Below, in pieces: positions 1 through 7,285 of a stretch of DNA of 17,133 nucleotides. The position numbers were made by a program, and so were the translations under genes. Positions within the stretch are counted from its first letter, which is position 1. The number at the start of each line of letters is the position of its first letter. The stretch spans positions 1-17,133 of the forward strand of contig CAXAVH010000057.1 of NCBI GenBank assembly GCA_963972105.1, read 5' to 3'. The notes under the pieces are model-generated. The model made no database searches. It was not told the DNA's origin and was given only the letters and a program-made list of their open reading frames with translations. Origin of the DNA: NZQO01 sp002693605. Lineage in GTDB: Bacteria; Bacteroidota; Bacteroidia; Flavobacteriales; Flavobacteriaceae.

Positions 1-361
1 TTTCGCGGCGTGTCGTGGTCTTTATAACAACTTCGTCAAGGGTGGCCGCGCTTGCCCCAAGCGTGGCGTTTAGCGTGGTTAACGTGTTGGGTGCCACCAC
101 CACGTTTTCAAATTCTATGGTTTCGTAACCCACGTAACTTACTACTATGGTATAGGCGCCCGGCTCTAGATTGCCCAGCTCGTAATTTCCGTCAAAGTCG
201 GAGGTGGTACCCGTGGTGGTGCCCTTTATCACCACATTGGCAAAAGGCAGGGGCTCATTGTTATAATCCCTGTCGGTTAACTGGCCCTGGATGCTCCCCG
301 TTTCCTGGGCGAAGATTCCGGCCGATAAACTAAGCAGCAATAGTGTGAAAAATTGTTTCAT
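1..361 (-). CDS. TonB-dependent receptor, N-terminal part (cut by window edge)
   Basis: The gene starts with ATG at 361 and runs off the left edge after 120 codons. I translated it by hand. It begins with a signal peptide (MKQFFTLLLLSLSAGIFAQ, residues 1-19). A carboxypeptidase-like regulatory beta-sandwich domain follows at about residues 22-105, with the typical pattern GxVxDxxxxEPLPFANVVIKGTTTGTTSDFDGNYEL and a closing YVGYE. Next comes LDEVVIKTTTRRE, the usual entry to the plug domain of outer-membrane TonB-dependent receptors. Known members import siderophores, vitamins or oligomers across the outer membrane using TonB energy. The substrate cannot be told because the plug and barrel lie outside the window. 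The N-terminus resembles the plain receptor type rather than a SusC protein with a susD partner, but that is a weak judgement. Confidence 0.88.
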   Translation of the reverse strand, partial: MKQFFTLLLLSLSAGIFAQETGSIQGQLTDRDYNNEPLPFANVVIKGTTTGTTSDFDGNYELGNLEPGAYTIVVSYVGYETIEFENVVVAPNTLTTLNATLGASAATLDEVVIKTTTRRE

Positions 362-379
362 TATACTAGTTTTTGTCTT

Positions 380-526
380 TCAATTTGTTATTGCAAAGAA
401 ACCGCAGCAATGTAAAGCAGGGGTTAATTGCAGATTACCCTTTCGTGATAGAAAGGTTACTTTAACGTTAACCTTGGAAGGGTCTGCCGCTACGCCATCG
501 TAAATAATTAATATGGTATATTGCAC
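380..526 (-). other. Small open frame upstream of the TonB receptor (48 codons, doubtful)
   Basis: On the minus strand a frame from a GTG at 526 runs to TGA at 380, ending 18 bases before the receptor ATG. Its start reads VQYTILIIYDGVAADPSKVN, which looks protein-like, and it ends ...CCGFFAITN. There is no ATG and no recognised domain. It could be a leader ORF, the remnant of a lost gene, or chance within a 5' untranslated region. It is recorded because it fills most of the 183-base gap between the receptor and dgt. Confidence 0.15.
453..475. repeat. Inverted repeat in the divergent receptor/dgt gap
   Basis: Arms AAGGTTA (453-459) and TAACCTT (469-475) enclose nine bases. The perfect 10-base palindrome TTAACGTTAA (462-471) is nested within. 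It lies between the divergent TonB-receptor and dgt genes, about 70 bases from the dgt start and 92 from the receptor start. It could be an operator, but no known regulator site matches it. Confidence 0.4.
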
Positions 527-544
527 GTTTAATTTTTACCGGCT

Positions 545-1885
545 ATGATGCAATGGGAACAATTGCTCTCCCTGAAACGGCAGGGCGACACGAATAAACG
601 TTTGCGAATTGAACAGGATGAAACCCGCTTGGGCTTTGAGGTAGATTACGACCGCATTATCTTTTCGGCTGCTTTCCGGAGCTTGCAGGACAAGACGCAG
701 GTAATTCCCCTCTCAAAAACCTCATTTGTCCATACGCGCCTTACGCACAGCCTGGAGGTCTCGGTGGTGGGGCGCTCGTTGGGTCGCGTGGTGGGGAAGT
801 CCATACTGGAGCGCCATCCGCAACTACAATCGGTGCACGGGCACCAGGTAAACGATTTTGGCGCTATCGTGGCGGCGGCTGCATTAGCGCACGACATTGG
901 CAACCCGCCCTTTGGGCACAGTGGCGAAAAGGCCATTGGCGATTATTTTTTGAACGGAAGGGGAAACCGTTTTAATGACCAAATGAACGCGGCTGAATAT
1001 CAAGATCTGATCGATTTTGAAGGAAATGCAAACGGTTTCAAGATTCTTACCGAAACGAAGAACGGGGTCTCGGGCGGCCTTCGCCTCTCGTATGCCACCT
1101 TGGGCGCTTTTATGAAATATCCGAAGGAGTCGCTCCCGAAGAGACCAACCCGCCACATTGCCGATAAAAAGTACGGGGTCTTCCAATCGGAAACCAAATT
1201 TTTCGGCGAGGTAGCCCAGGAGCTAGGGCTAATCTCTACTGCCTCAGAAGGCGAAATGCGCTACTCAAGGCACCCCTTGGCCTATCTCGTTGAAGCGGCC
1301 GATGATATTTGCTATACCATTATCGATTTTGAGGACGGTATTAACCTAGGCCTAATTGAAGAGGAATTTGCCCTGGAATATTTGATCAACCTTGTAAAGC
1401 ACTCGATTAACAGCGAAAAATATAAAGGGCTCGCACACCCATCCGATAGGTTGGCGTACTTACGGTCATTAGCCATTAACAGTCTTATTGCCGAGGCGGC
1501 CGAGGTCTTCCTGGCCAATGAAGAGGGCATTCGAAGCGGAACCTTTACCGCATCGTTGCTCGACAAGACCAAATACAGGGCACAGATAGACGATATCCTA
1601 AAAATAAGTATTGATAAGATTTACAGGAGCAATGAGGTGGTAGAGAAGGAAATTGCCGGCTACGGCATACTTTCCACATTGCTGGACACTTACACCACCG
1701 CCTATGAGAATAAGCGAAACGGGCCGACTCGCCACCTCGATGAGTTAGTATTGTCGAATCTGGGAAATCTGCAATACCTGCAGGGCTCTACATACCAAAT
1801 GGCCATGGAGTGCTGCAGTTTCGTCTCGCGCCTCACGGATGGCAATGCATTGCAGATTTTTCAAAAAATTAAAGGAAATCTTTAA
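545..1885 (+). CDS. dgt: Deoxyguanosinetriphosphate triphosphohydrolase (dGTPase), HD superfamily
   Basis: Cytoplasmic enzyme of 446 residues, a normal family length, that hydrolyses dGTP (or other dNTPs) to the nucleoside and triphosphate and helps set the dNTP pool. The N-terminal FRSLQDKTQV (44-53) is the conserved Dgt signature. Metal ligands of the HD domain are visible: H68 in RLTHSLEV, H116-D117 in LAHDIGNPPFGHSGE, and the distal Asp in EAADDICYTIIDFEDG (about D253 or D254). H125 in the same GHSGE stretch is also conserved in the family. The start is ATGATG at 545/548; either Met is possible and no Shine-Dalgarno is seen. The neighbours, a divergent TonB receptor and a downstream peptidase 101 bases away, do not suggest a functional operon. 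Bacteroidota dGTPases can be part of phage resistance, but no defence genes surround this one, so a housekeeping role is more likely. Confidence 0.95.
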   Translation: MMQWEQLLSLKRQGDTNKRLRIEQDETRLGFEVDYDRIIFSAAFRSLQDKTQVIPLSKTSFVHTRLTHSLEVSVVGRSLGRVVGKSILERHPQLQSVHGHQVNDFGAIVAAAALAHDIGNPPFGHSGEKAIGDYFLNGRGNRFNDQMNAAEYQDLIDFEGNANGFKILTETKNGVSGGLRLSYATLGAFMKYPKESLPKRPTRHIADKKYGVFQSETKFFGEVAQELGLISTASEGEMRYSRHPLAYLVEAADDICYTIIDFEDGINLGLIEEEFALEYLINLVKHSINSEKYKGLAHPSDRLAYLRSLAINSLIAEAAEVFLANEEGIRSGTFTASLLDKTKYRAQIDDILKISIDKIYRSNEVVEKEIAGYGILSTLLDTYTTAYENKRNGPTRHLDELVLSNLGNLQYLQGSTYQMAMECCSFVSRLTDGNALQIFQKIKGNL

Positions 1886-1986
1886 TTAATGTAATGAGTT
1901 TAAGTGTTTTTGTATATTTTTAACGCTGAAAAAAAAATTAGCTATTTATTAACTCCCGTTTTTCGGTATTCAAATTTCAAATCTTA

Positions 1987-4593
1987 ATGAAAAAATTTAC
2001 CTATCTGTTAGCCTTTCTCTGTATGGGAATGGCAACGGCGCAAGACTTCTCGTCCGTCGTGAAAAATTACCTCAACAACAACAGGGCGCAGCTCTCGTTC
2101 CAATCGGCCGATATCGGCGATCCGCGTGTAAACTCGCATAGCTTCTCAAAGAGCATGGGCGTTGAAAACGTGTATGTATCGCAATATTACCAAGGGTTGG
2201 AGATTTTCAACAGCAACTCGTCATTCGCCATTAAAAACGGCAACGTTGTAAGTGCAAATTTATCTTTTACCACAGGCGTTTCGGAAAAGGCAAATACGGC
2301 CACCCCGGTATTGGGCGCTTCGACCGCCATTCAGAAAGCGGCGGGCTATTTGGCAATTGGCAGCGCCACGAACCTACAAGTTCTCGAAACCATTTCGGCT
2401 ACCGAAATGATCTTCACGAACGGGGGGATTTCATTGGAAAACATTCCGGTGAAACTAGGATTTCAGAAAACAGAGGACGGACGTCTTAAGTTGGCTTGGG
2501 ACCTTAGTATCTACCTGTTGGATGCTAGCCACTATTACAGTGTGAAGATTGACGCCATTTCTGGCGAATTGCTGAACGTAAACGATTGGGTAACAAGCTG
2601 CGATTTTGGCGCCCCTACCCACGCCCACTTTGCAGAAACAAAGCCACAGGCTGAACAAAGCGTTTTGTTCAAGTCGGAGACCAACATGACCTTGGGCAAC
2701 GATCCTCAGTACCGCGTATTCGCGCTTCCATACGAGAGCCCGAGCCACGGTCCTGCAACTATCGAGACCAACCCAGCCGACCCTATTGCCTCTCCTTTGG
2801 GGTGGCATGACGTAGATGGCGTACCCGGTGCCGAGTACACCATAACACGCGGAAATAACGTATATGCGCAGGAAGATAGAGATGACAATAACGGTACGGG
2901 CGCCTCTCCCGATGGCGGTGTAAACTTGGTTTTCGATTTCGAATATAATTTTAACACCAACCCTGCCAATATGGTAGATGCTGTTACGGTAAACCTTTTC
3001 TATTGGAACAACATCATGCACGATGTTTGGTACCAATACGGTTTTGACGAAGCCAGCGGGAACTTCCAGGAAAACAACTACGGTAACGGCGCGTTGGGAA
3101 GCGACTCGGTAAATGCCGACGCCCAGGACGGTGGTGGAACCAACAACGCGAACTTTAGTACTCCGCCAGATGGTTTCAACCCAAGAATGCAAATGTACCT
3201 TTGGTCGGCTTCCGGTCCTGCCGGGAAACCATTTACCGTAAACAACGGTCCGTTGGCGGGCGAGTACACCGCCGTTCCTGCAACCTTTGGTAGCCCTCTG
3301 CCCGAAACTCCAATTACCGAGGACCTAGTATTGGTTGAGGATAGCGACGTAGGTATTTCGACCGATCCTAACGATGCTTGCGATCCTATCCTAAACGGGG
3401 TAGACCTAACCGGTAAAATTGCCGTTATTCGTCGTGGCGAGTGTGAATTCGGATTTAAGGTACTTAGCGCAGAAAACGCCGGAGCCATTGCAGTTATCAT
3501 GGTTAACAATGTGGCCTCCGCTCCAATTGCAATGGGTCCTGGAGATAACGGCGGAAGCGTTACAATTCCTTCGGTAATGGTAACACAGGCCGATGGTGAG
3601 GCTATTATTGCCGCTCTTGAGAACAATGAGACTATTAACGGTTCCTTATTCGAAACCGGACCTTACGCGATCGATGGTGACCTGGACAACGGCATTATCG
3701 CCCACGAATACGGACACGGAATCTCGAACCGTCTTACAGGCGGACCAAATAATACCAACTGTCTTGGCAATGCCGAGCAAATGGGCGAGGGCTGGAGCGA
3801 TTGGTTTGGCCTAATGCTTACTATGGAACCTGGCGATTTGCCCGAGGACAGAAGAGGTATTGGTACCTATGCCACTGGCCAACCCACCACCGGAACCGGT
3901 ATTAGAAACGCGCCTTACAGCACAGATTTTGGCATCAACGGATTTACCTATGCCGACACCAACAGTGGTGCTATTTCCCAACCGCACGGAATTGGATTTG
4001 TATGGGCCACCATGCTGTGGGACCTTACCTGGGCACTGATTGATGAGTACGGATTCGACGAGGATGTTTATTACGGAACCGGCGGAAACAACATCGCAAT
4101 GCAACTGGTAATAGACGGTATCAAGCTACAAAACTGTAGCCCCGGATTTGTGGATGGAAGAGACGCTATCTTGATGGCCGATGAACTTAACAACAATGGA
4201 GCTAACAAATGTTTGATCTGGAAGGTCTTCGCAGATCGCGGACTAGGGTTTAGCGCCTCTCAGGGAAGTTCATTCAACCGTACTGACCAATCGGAAGCAT
4301 TCGATCTTCCGCAGGAATGTGAATTCTTAGGAACTGGCGATGCCGGAAGCTTGGAAGAGAAACTTGTAATTTATCCAAACCCGAGCAACGGAATCATCAA
4401 CATTGATACCCGCACTGCATTGGGTGACGCACAGATTGCAATCTACGACTTGAACGGAAGAGAAGTACTTACCACCCAAGTGGAGTTGAACAATACCGCT
4501 TCGGTAAATGCCTCTAACCTATCGCAAGGGGTGTACCTAATGAAGATTGAAGCTGAAAACTATACACATACTGCTAAGTTGATTATCAACTAA
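1987..4593 (+). CDS. Secreted M36 (fungalysin) zinc metallopeptidase with PA domain and T9SS sorting domain
   Basis: 868 residues. A signal peptide (1-19, ending ATAQ) is followed by an FTP-like propeptide region (about 55-95) and a PepSY-like stretch (about 160-205), which together normally act as inhibitor and chaperone of the zymogen. The M36 catalytic domain starts near residue 270. Its zinc site is HEYGHG (573-578: H573, E574, H577) with the third ligand E601 in GEGWSD. A protease-associated (PA) domain, about 447-553 with the core GKIAVIRRGECEF, is inserted before the zinc motif. The C-terminus (793-868) opens with LVIYPNPSNG and is a type A T9SS sorting domain, predicting export and anchoring or release at the surface. 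The role is degradation of extracellular protein. It is monocistronic, with its own terminator. Signature residues are all present. Confidence 0.95.
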   Translation: MKKFTYLLAFLCMGMATAQDFSSVVKNYLNNNRAQLSFQSADIGDPRVNSHSFSKSMGVENVYVSQYYQGLEIFNSNSSFAIKNGNVVSANLSFTTGVSEKANTATPVLGASTAIQKAAGYLAIGSATNLQVLETISATEMIFTNGGISLENIPVKLGFQKTEDGRLKLAWDLSIYLLDASHYYSVKIDAISGELLNVNDWVTSCDFGAPTHAHFAETKPQAEQSVLFKSETNMTLGNDPQYRVFALPYESPSHGPATIETNPADPIASPLGWHDVDGVPGAEYTITRGNNVYAQEDRDDNNGTGASPDGGVNLVFDFEYNFNTNPANMVDAVTVNLFYWNNIMHDVWYQYGFDEASGNFQENNYGNGALGSDSVNADAQDGGGTNNANFSTPPDGFNPRMQMYLWSASGPAGKPFTVNNGPLAGEYTAVPATFGSPLPETPITEDLVLVEDSDVGISTDPNDACDPILNGVDLTGKIAVIRRGECEFGFKVLSAENAGAIAVIMVNNVASAPIAMGPGDNGGSVTIPSVMVTQADGEAIIAALENNETINGSLFETGPYAIDGDLDNGIIAHEYGHGISNRLTGGPNNTNCLGNAEQMGEGWSDWFGLMLTMEPGDLPEDRRGIGTYATGQPTTGTGIRNAPYSTDFGINGFTYADTNSGAISQPHGIGFVWATMLWDLTWALIDEYGFDEDVYYGTGGNNIAMQLVIDGIKLQNCSPGFVDGRDAILMADELNNNGANKCLIWKVFADRGLGFSASQGSSFNRTDQSEAFDLPQECEFLGTGDAGSLEEKLVIYPNPSNGIINIDTRTALGDAQIAIYDLNGREVLTTQVELNNTASVNASNLSQGVYLMKIEAENYTHTAKLIIN

Positions 4594-4617
4594 GTTTAGT
4601 ATTAAGTAGAATTGAGA

Positions 4618-4648
4618 AGGGGTTGCCAATGGCAACCCCTTTTTTTTT
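4618..4648 (+). terminator. Rho-independent terminator after the M36 peptidase
   Basis: A perfect 10-base-pair stem AGGGGTTGCC / GGCAACCCCT (4618-4627 and 4631-4640) with a 3-base loop is followed by a run of T to 4648. The T run touches the dxs stop codon (4647-4649, minus). From the dxs side the hairpin has no good T run, so it mainly serves the plus strand, though it may also slow dxs transcripts. Confidence 0.92.
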
Positions 4649-6416
4649 AAAGATATTTCAGAATAGTTTGCCGTATCCTCTCAGTGGAGATTCCGGCCAG
4701 GTCCTGAAGCTGGTCGACCGTTCCGTGCTCCATAAATTCGTCTGGCACGCCCATAACCTCAATGGTGTTAGTATAGCCGTGCTTGGCAGCGAATGCTGTT
4801 ACAGTAGTTCCCAAACCGCCTACCACGGTGCCTTCCTCCAGGGTAATTACCGTTTGGCAGGTCTTGAAAACGCGATGCAACAGCGCTTCATCTATAGGTT
4901 TCAGAAATCGCATATCATACAGGCCAATTGTTCCGTCAAAATCGAGTTCGGCTAGGGCCTTTTCGGCATTTTTGTAGATGGTGCCAAGCGTTAGAACCGC
5001 AATCCTGTTTCCTTCCCGAAGCGTAACTGCCTTTCCTATCTCTATTTCAGAGAAGGGAATTTCCCACGTTTCCACCGTGCCCCGACCCCTTGGGTAGCGT
5101 ATGGCTATGGGAAGGTTTAGTCCCAACTGTGCCGTGTAAAGGATATTCCGAAGCTCAAGTACATCGCGTGGCGAAAAGATGATGAGATTGGGAACGCAGT
5201 TCAAGTACGCCAAATCAAAAACTCCGTGATGGGTCGCACCGTCTTCCCCCACGAGCCCAGCACGATCAAGGCAAAAGATAACCGGTAGACTTTGCAGGCA
5301 CACATCGTGTATAATCTGATCATACGCCCGTTGCAGAAATGTAGAATAAATAGCGCAAAAAACGTGTAAACCTTGGGTGGCCATTCCGGCGGCGAGCGTA
5401 ACGGCGTGCTGTTCGGCAATACCTACGTCGAACGCCCGTTCGGGAAAGCGCTTCATCATATACTTAAGGGAGCTTCCGGTAGGCATGGCCGGTGTTATGC
5501 CAATGATATTGGGGTTAGTCTCGGCCAGTGTCACAAGTGTCTTGCCAAATACATCTTGGTATTTTGGCGGTAGATTGGTTTCCGAAGAAGGTGCCAAGTC
5601 GCCAGTCTCAGCATCGAATTTGCCGGGTGCGTGGTACCGTACCTGATCGGTTTCGGCTTGTTTCAATCCTTTTCCCTTCGTTGTAATCACGTGTAGCAAT
5701 TTAGGGCCATCCAGATTCTTGAGGCGTTTCAGTTCCCGTATCAAGGTGGGTAGATCGTGCCCATCTATAGGTCCGGTGTAGGCAAAATTAAGGGCCTCGA
5801 ACACGGTGTGGGTATCGGGAGCCCCCGCTAGGGTAGCTTTGGTGAGATATTCCTTTAGGGCACCTACACTAGGGTCGATCCCTATGGCATTATCGTTTAA
5901 AATGACCAACAGGTTTGTATTGGTAACCCCAGCATGGTTCAGGGCCTCGAAGGCCATTCCACTGGCGATGGAGGCGTCGCCCACAACGGCAATGTGCTGT
6001 CTTGATACATTATTTTGCAACCGGGCAGCTATGGCCATTCCCAATGCGGCAGAGATTGCCGTGCTACTGTGGCCCGTTCCGAAGGTGTCGTACACGCTTT
6101 CTTCGCGCTTCGGAAATCCGCTAATACCGCCCAATTGCCTATTGGTATGAAAAATCTCCCTGCGGCCCGTAATAATCTTATGCCCGTACGCCTGATGGCC
6201 GACGTCCCACACCAATAAATCGCTTGGGGTATCGAACACGTAGTGTAGCGCGAGCGTGAGTTCGGTCACCCCGAGACTTGCCCCGAGATGCCCTTCCTTT
6301 ACGGCTACCACATTTATGATAAATTCGCGTAGCTCTGCCGCTATCCGAGGTAATTCGGACTCCGGAATTTTCCGAAGATCGGCTGGGGTTTGTATGGTAT
6401 TCAAGAGAGATTTCAC
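4647..6416 (-). CDS. dxs: 1-deoxy-D-xylulose-5-phosphate synthase (DXS)
   Basis: Thiamine-diphosphate enzyme that joins pyruvate and glyceraldehyde 3-phosphate, the first step of the MEP isoprenoid pathway; DXP also feeds thiamine and pyridoxal synthesis. I start it at GTG 6416 (589 aa; then KSLLNTIQTPADLR, as in related DXS proteins), not at the in-frame ATG 6455, which lies upstream of a perfect -7 box. Visible features: GHLGASLG (42-49), the ThDP/Mg motif from GD (146-147) to NDN (174-176), and the catalytic Glu E335 in DVGIAEQHAVT. GDASIASGMAFEALNHAG replaces the GDGA form known from E. coli. A C-terminal transketolase domain with LGTI and EEGTVVGGLG segments completes the protein. It is convergent with the peptidase and divergent from the amidohydrolase. 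Confidence 0.96.
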   Translation of the reverse strand: MKSLLNTIQTPADLRKIPESELPRIAAELREFIINVVAVKEGHLGASLGVTELTLALHYVFDTPSDLLVWDVGHQAYGHKIITGRREIFHTNRQLGGISGFPKREESVYDTFGTGHSSTAISAALGMAIAARLQNNVSRQHIAVVGDASIASGMAFEALNHAGVTNTNLLVILNDNAIGIDPSVGALKEYLTKATLAGAPDTHTVFEALNFAYTGPIDGHDLPTLIRELKRLKNLDGPKLLHVITTKGKGLKQAETDQVRYHAPGKFDAETGDLAPSSETNLPPKYQDVFGKTLVTLAETNPNIIGITPAMPTGSSLKYMMKRFPERAFDVGIAEQHAVTLAAGMATQGLHVFCAIYSTFLQRAYDQIIHDVCLQSLPVIFCLDRAGLVGEDGATHHGVFDLAYLNCVPNLIIFSPRDVLELRNILYTAQLGLNLPIAIRYPRGRGTVETWEIPFSEIEIGKAVTLREGNRIAVLTLGTIYKNAEKALAELDFDGTIGLYDMRFLKPIDEALLHRVFKTCQTVITLEEGTVVGGLGTTVTAFAAKHGYTNTIEVMGVPDEFMEHGTVDQLQDLAGISTERIRQTILKYL

Positions 6417-6421
6417 AGGGG

Positions 6422-6455
6422 CAAAGGTAAGAAAGCAGATGCTATGGTAGCGCAA
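6422..6455 (-). promoter_or_regulatory. dxs promoter (Bacteroidota type)
   Basis: On the minus strand TACCTTTG (6429-6422) is a perfect match to the Bacteroidota -7 consensus TAnnTTTG. A TTG (6455-6453) lies 23 bases upstream, at the outer end of the spacing range reported for Flavobacterium. Only five bases (CCCCT) separate the box from the GTG start, so the transcript should begin at or next to the start codon. Confidence 0.65.
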
Positions 6456-6471
6456 GCTAGGTACTATTTCG

Positions 6472-6479
6472 TAACTTTG
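6472..6479 (+). promoter_or_regulatory. Amidohydrolase promoter, -7 box
   Basis: TAACTTTG is a perfect TAnnTTTG match, 23 bases before the GTG start at 6503. No clear TTG lies at the -33 position. Its upstream region coincides with that of the oppositely directed dxs promoter; the two -7 boxes are 42 bases apart. Confidence 0.55.
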
Positions 6480-6502
6480 GAAGAACCTAAAGAACCGATT
6501 GC

Positions 6503-7285
6503 GTGATAAAAGAGACCCTTACAGTATCCTTGATACAGACCGAACTTCATTGGGAAAATCCCGAGGCGAACCGACGCCATTTTGCCGATAAAATTGACGA
6601 AATTACAGAGCATACCGACCTAATTGTCTTGCCCGAAATGTTCACTACCGGGTTCTCGATGAACGCAAAGGCGCTCGCCGAGCCCACCCAGGGCACCACG
6701 TTACAATGGATGCAGGTACTAGCCAAAAAGAGGAACGTGGCCATAACCGGAAGCGTAATCGTTACCGAGGGCGGGCACTATTATAACCGGTTGTTTTTCG
6801 TATTTCCAGACGGGAGCCATGAAATCTATGACAAAAAGCACACCTTCACCCTGGCAGGAGAGCATAAGGTCTACAGTGCGGGTACCAAGCGCCTAACCTT
6901 ACAGTACCTGGGGTGGAACATTTGCCCACTCGTGTGCTATGACCTTCGTTTTCCCGTTTGGGCACGAAATACGGACGATTACGATGTGCTGCTCTATGTG
7001 GCCAATTGGCCAGAGAAGCGGGTTGCAGCCTGGGATGCGCTACTCAAGGCGCGCGCCATCGAGAACATGTGCTACTGCATTGGAGTGAACCGAATAGGGA
7101 ACGATGGCAACGGCCATCCATATGTGGGCCATTCGGCCGTGTATGATGTGTTGGGACATTCCTTGGCGGGGGCGGCCATGGAAGGCGATAAAACGAGTAC
7201 GTTTGTGCTAGACCGCGCGCACATTACCGATCTTCGGGAACAGCTTCGGTTTCTGATGGATCGCGATTCCTTTCAGTTAACCTAA
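6503..7285 (+). CDS. Nitrilase-family amidohydrolase (omega-amidase, YafV/Nit2 type)
   Basis: 260 residues, usual for the family. Cytoplasmic carbon-nitrogen hydrolase. Relatives deaminate alpha-keto-glutaramate and similar omega-amides left by glutamine transaminases, a metabolite-repair role. The Glu-Lys-Cys triad is visible: E45 in VLPEMFTTGFSM, K111 in YDKKHTF, and C145 in LVCYDLRFPVW, with the supporting E120 in LAGEH. The LPEMFTTGFSM and CYDLRFP blocks favour the YafV-like omega-amidase branch over true nitrilases; the substrate itself is inferred. The start is GTG; no nearby ATG keeps the conserved SLIQTELHW strand. The last 62 bases overlap the end of the convergent lipoprotein gene, and there is no terminator between them. 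Confidence 0.9.
   Translation: MIKETLTVSLIQTELHWENPEANRRHFADKIDEITEHTDLIVLPEMFTTGFSMNAKALAEPTQGTTLQWMQVLAKKRNVAITGSVIVTEGGHYYNRLFFVFPDGSHEIYDKKHTFTLAGEHKVYSAGTKRLTLQYLGWNICPLVCYDLRFPVWARNTDDYDVLLYVANWPEKRVAAWDALLKARAIENMCYCIGVNRIGNDGNGHPYVGHSAVYDVLGHSLAGAAMEGDKTSTFVLDRAHITDLREQLRFLMDRDSFQLT

Noticed and set aside
545..1885. dGTPase as part of an anti-phage defence island
   Set aside because: Some bacterial dGTPases act in phage defence, but the sequence is the standard Flavobacteria Dgt form and no restriction, nuclease, toxin or mobile genes lie nearby.
1886..1986. Promoter or terminator between dgt and the M36 peptidase
   Set aside because: No hairpin with a T run and no box close enough to TAnnTTTG with a spaced TTG could be found, so nothing is claimed for this AT-rich 101-base gap.
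2455..3192. 245-codon open frame on the minus strand inside the M36 peptidase gene
   Set aside because: It lies wholly opposite a clear peptidase gene with intact domains, shows no recognisable motif and has the odd composition of an antisense frame.
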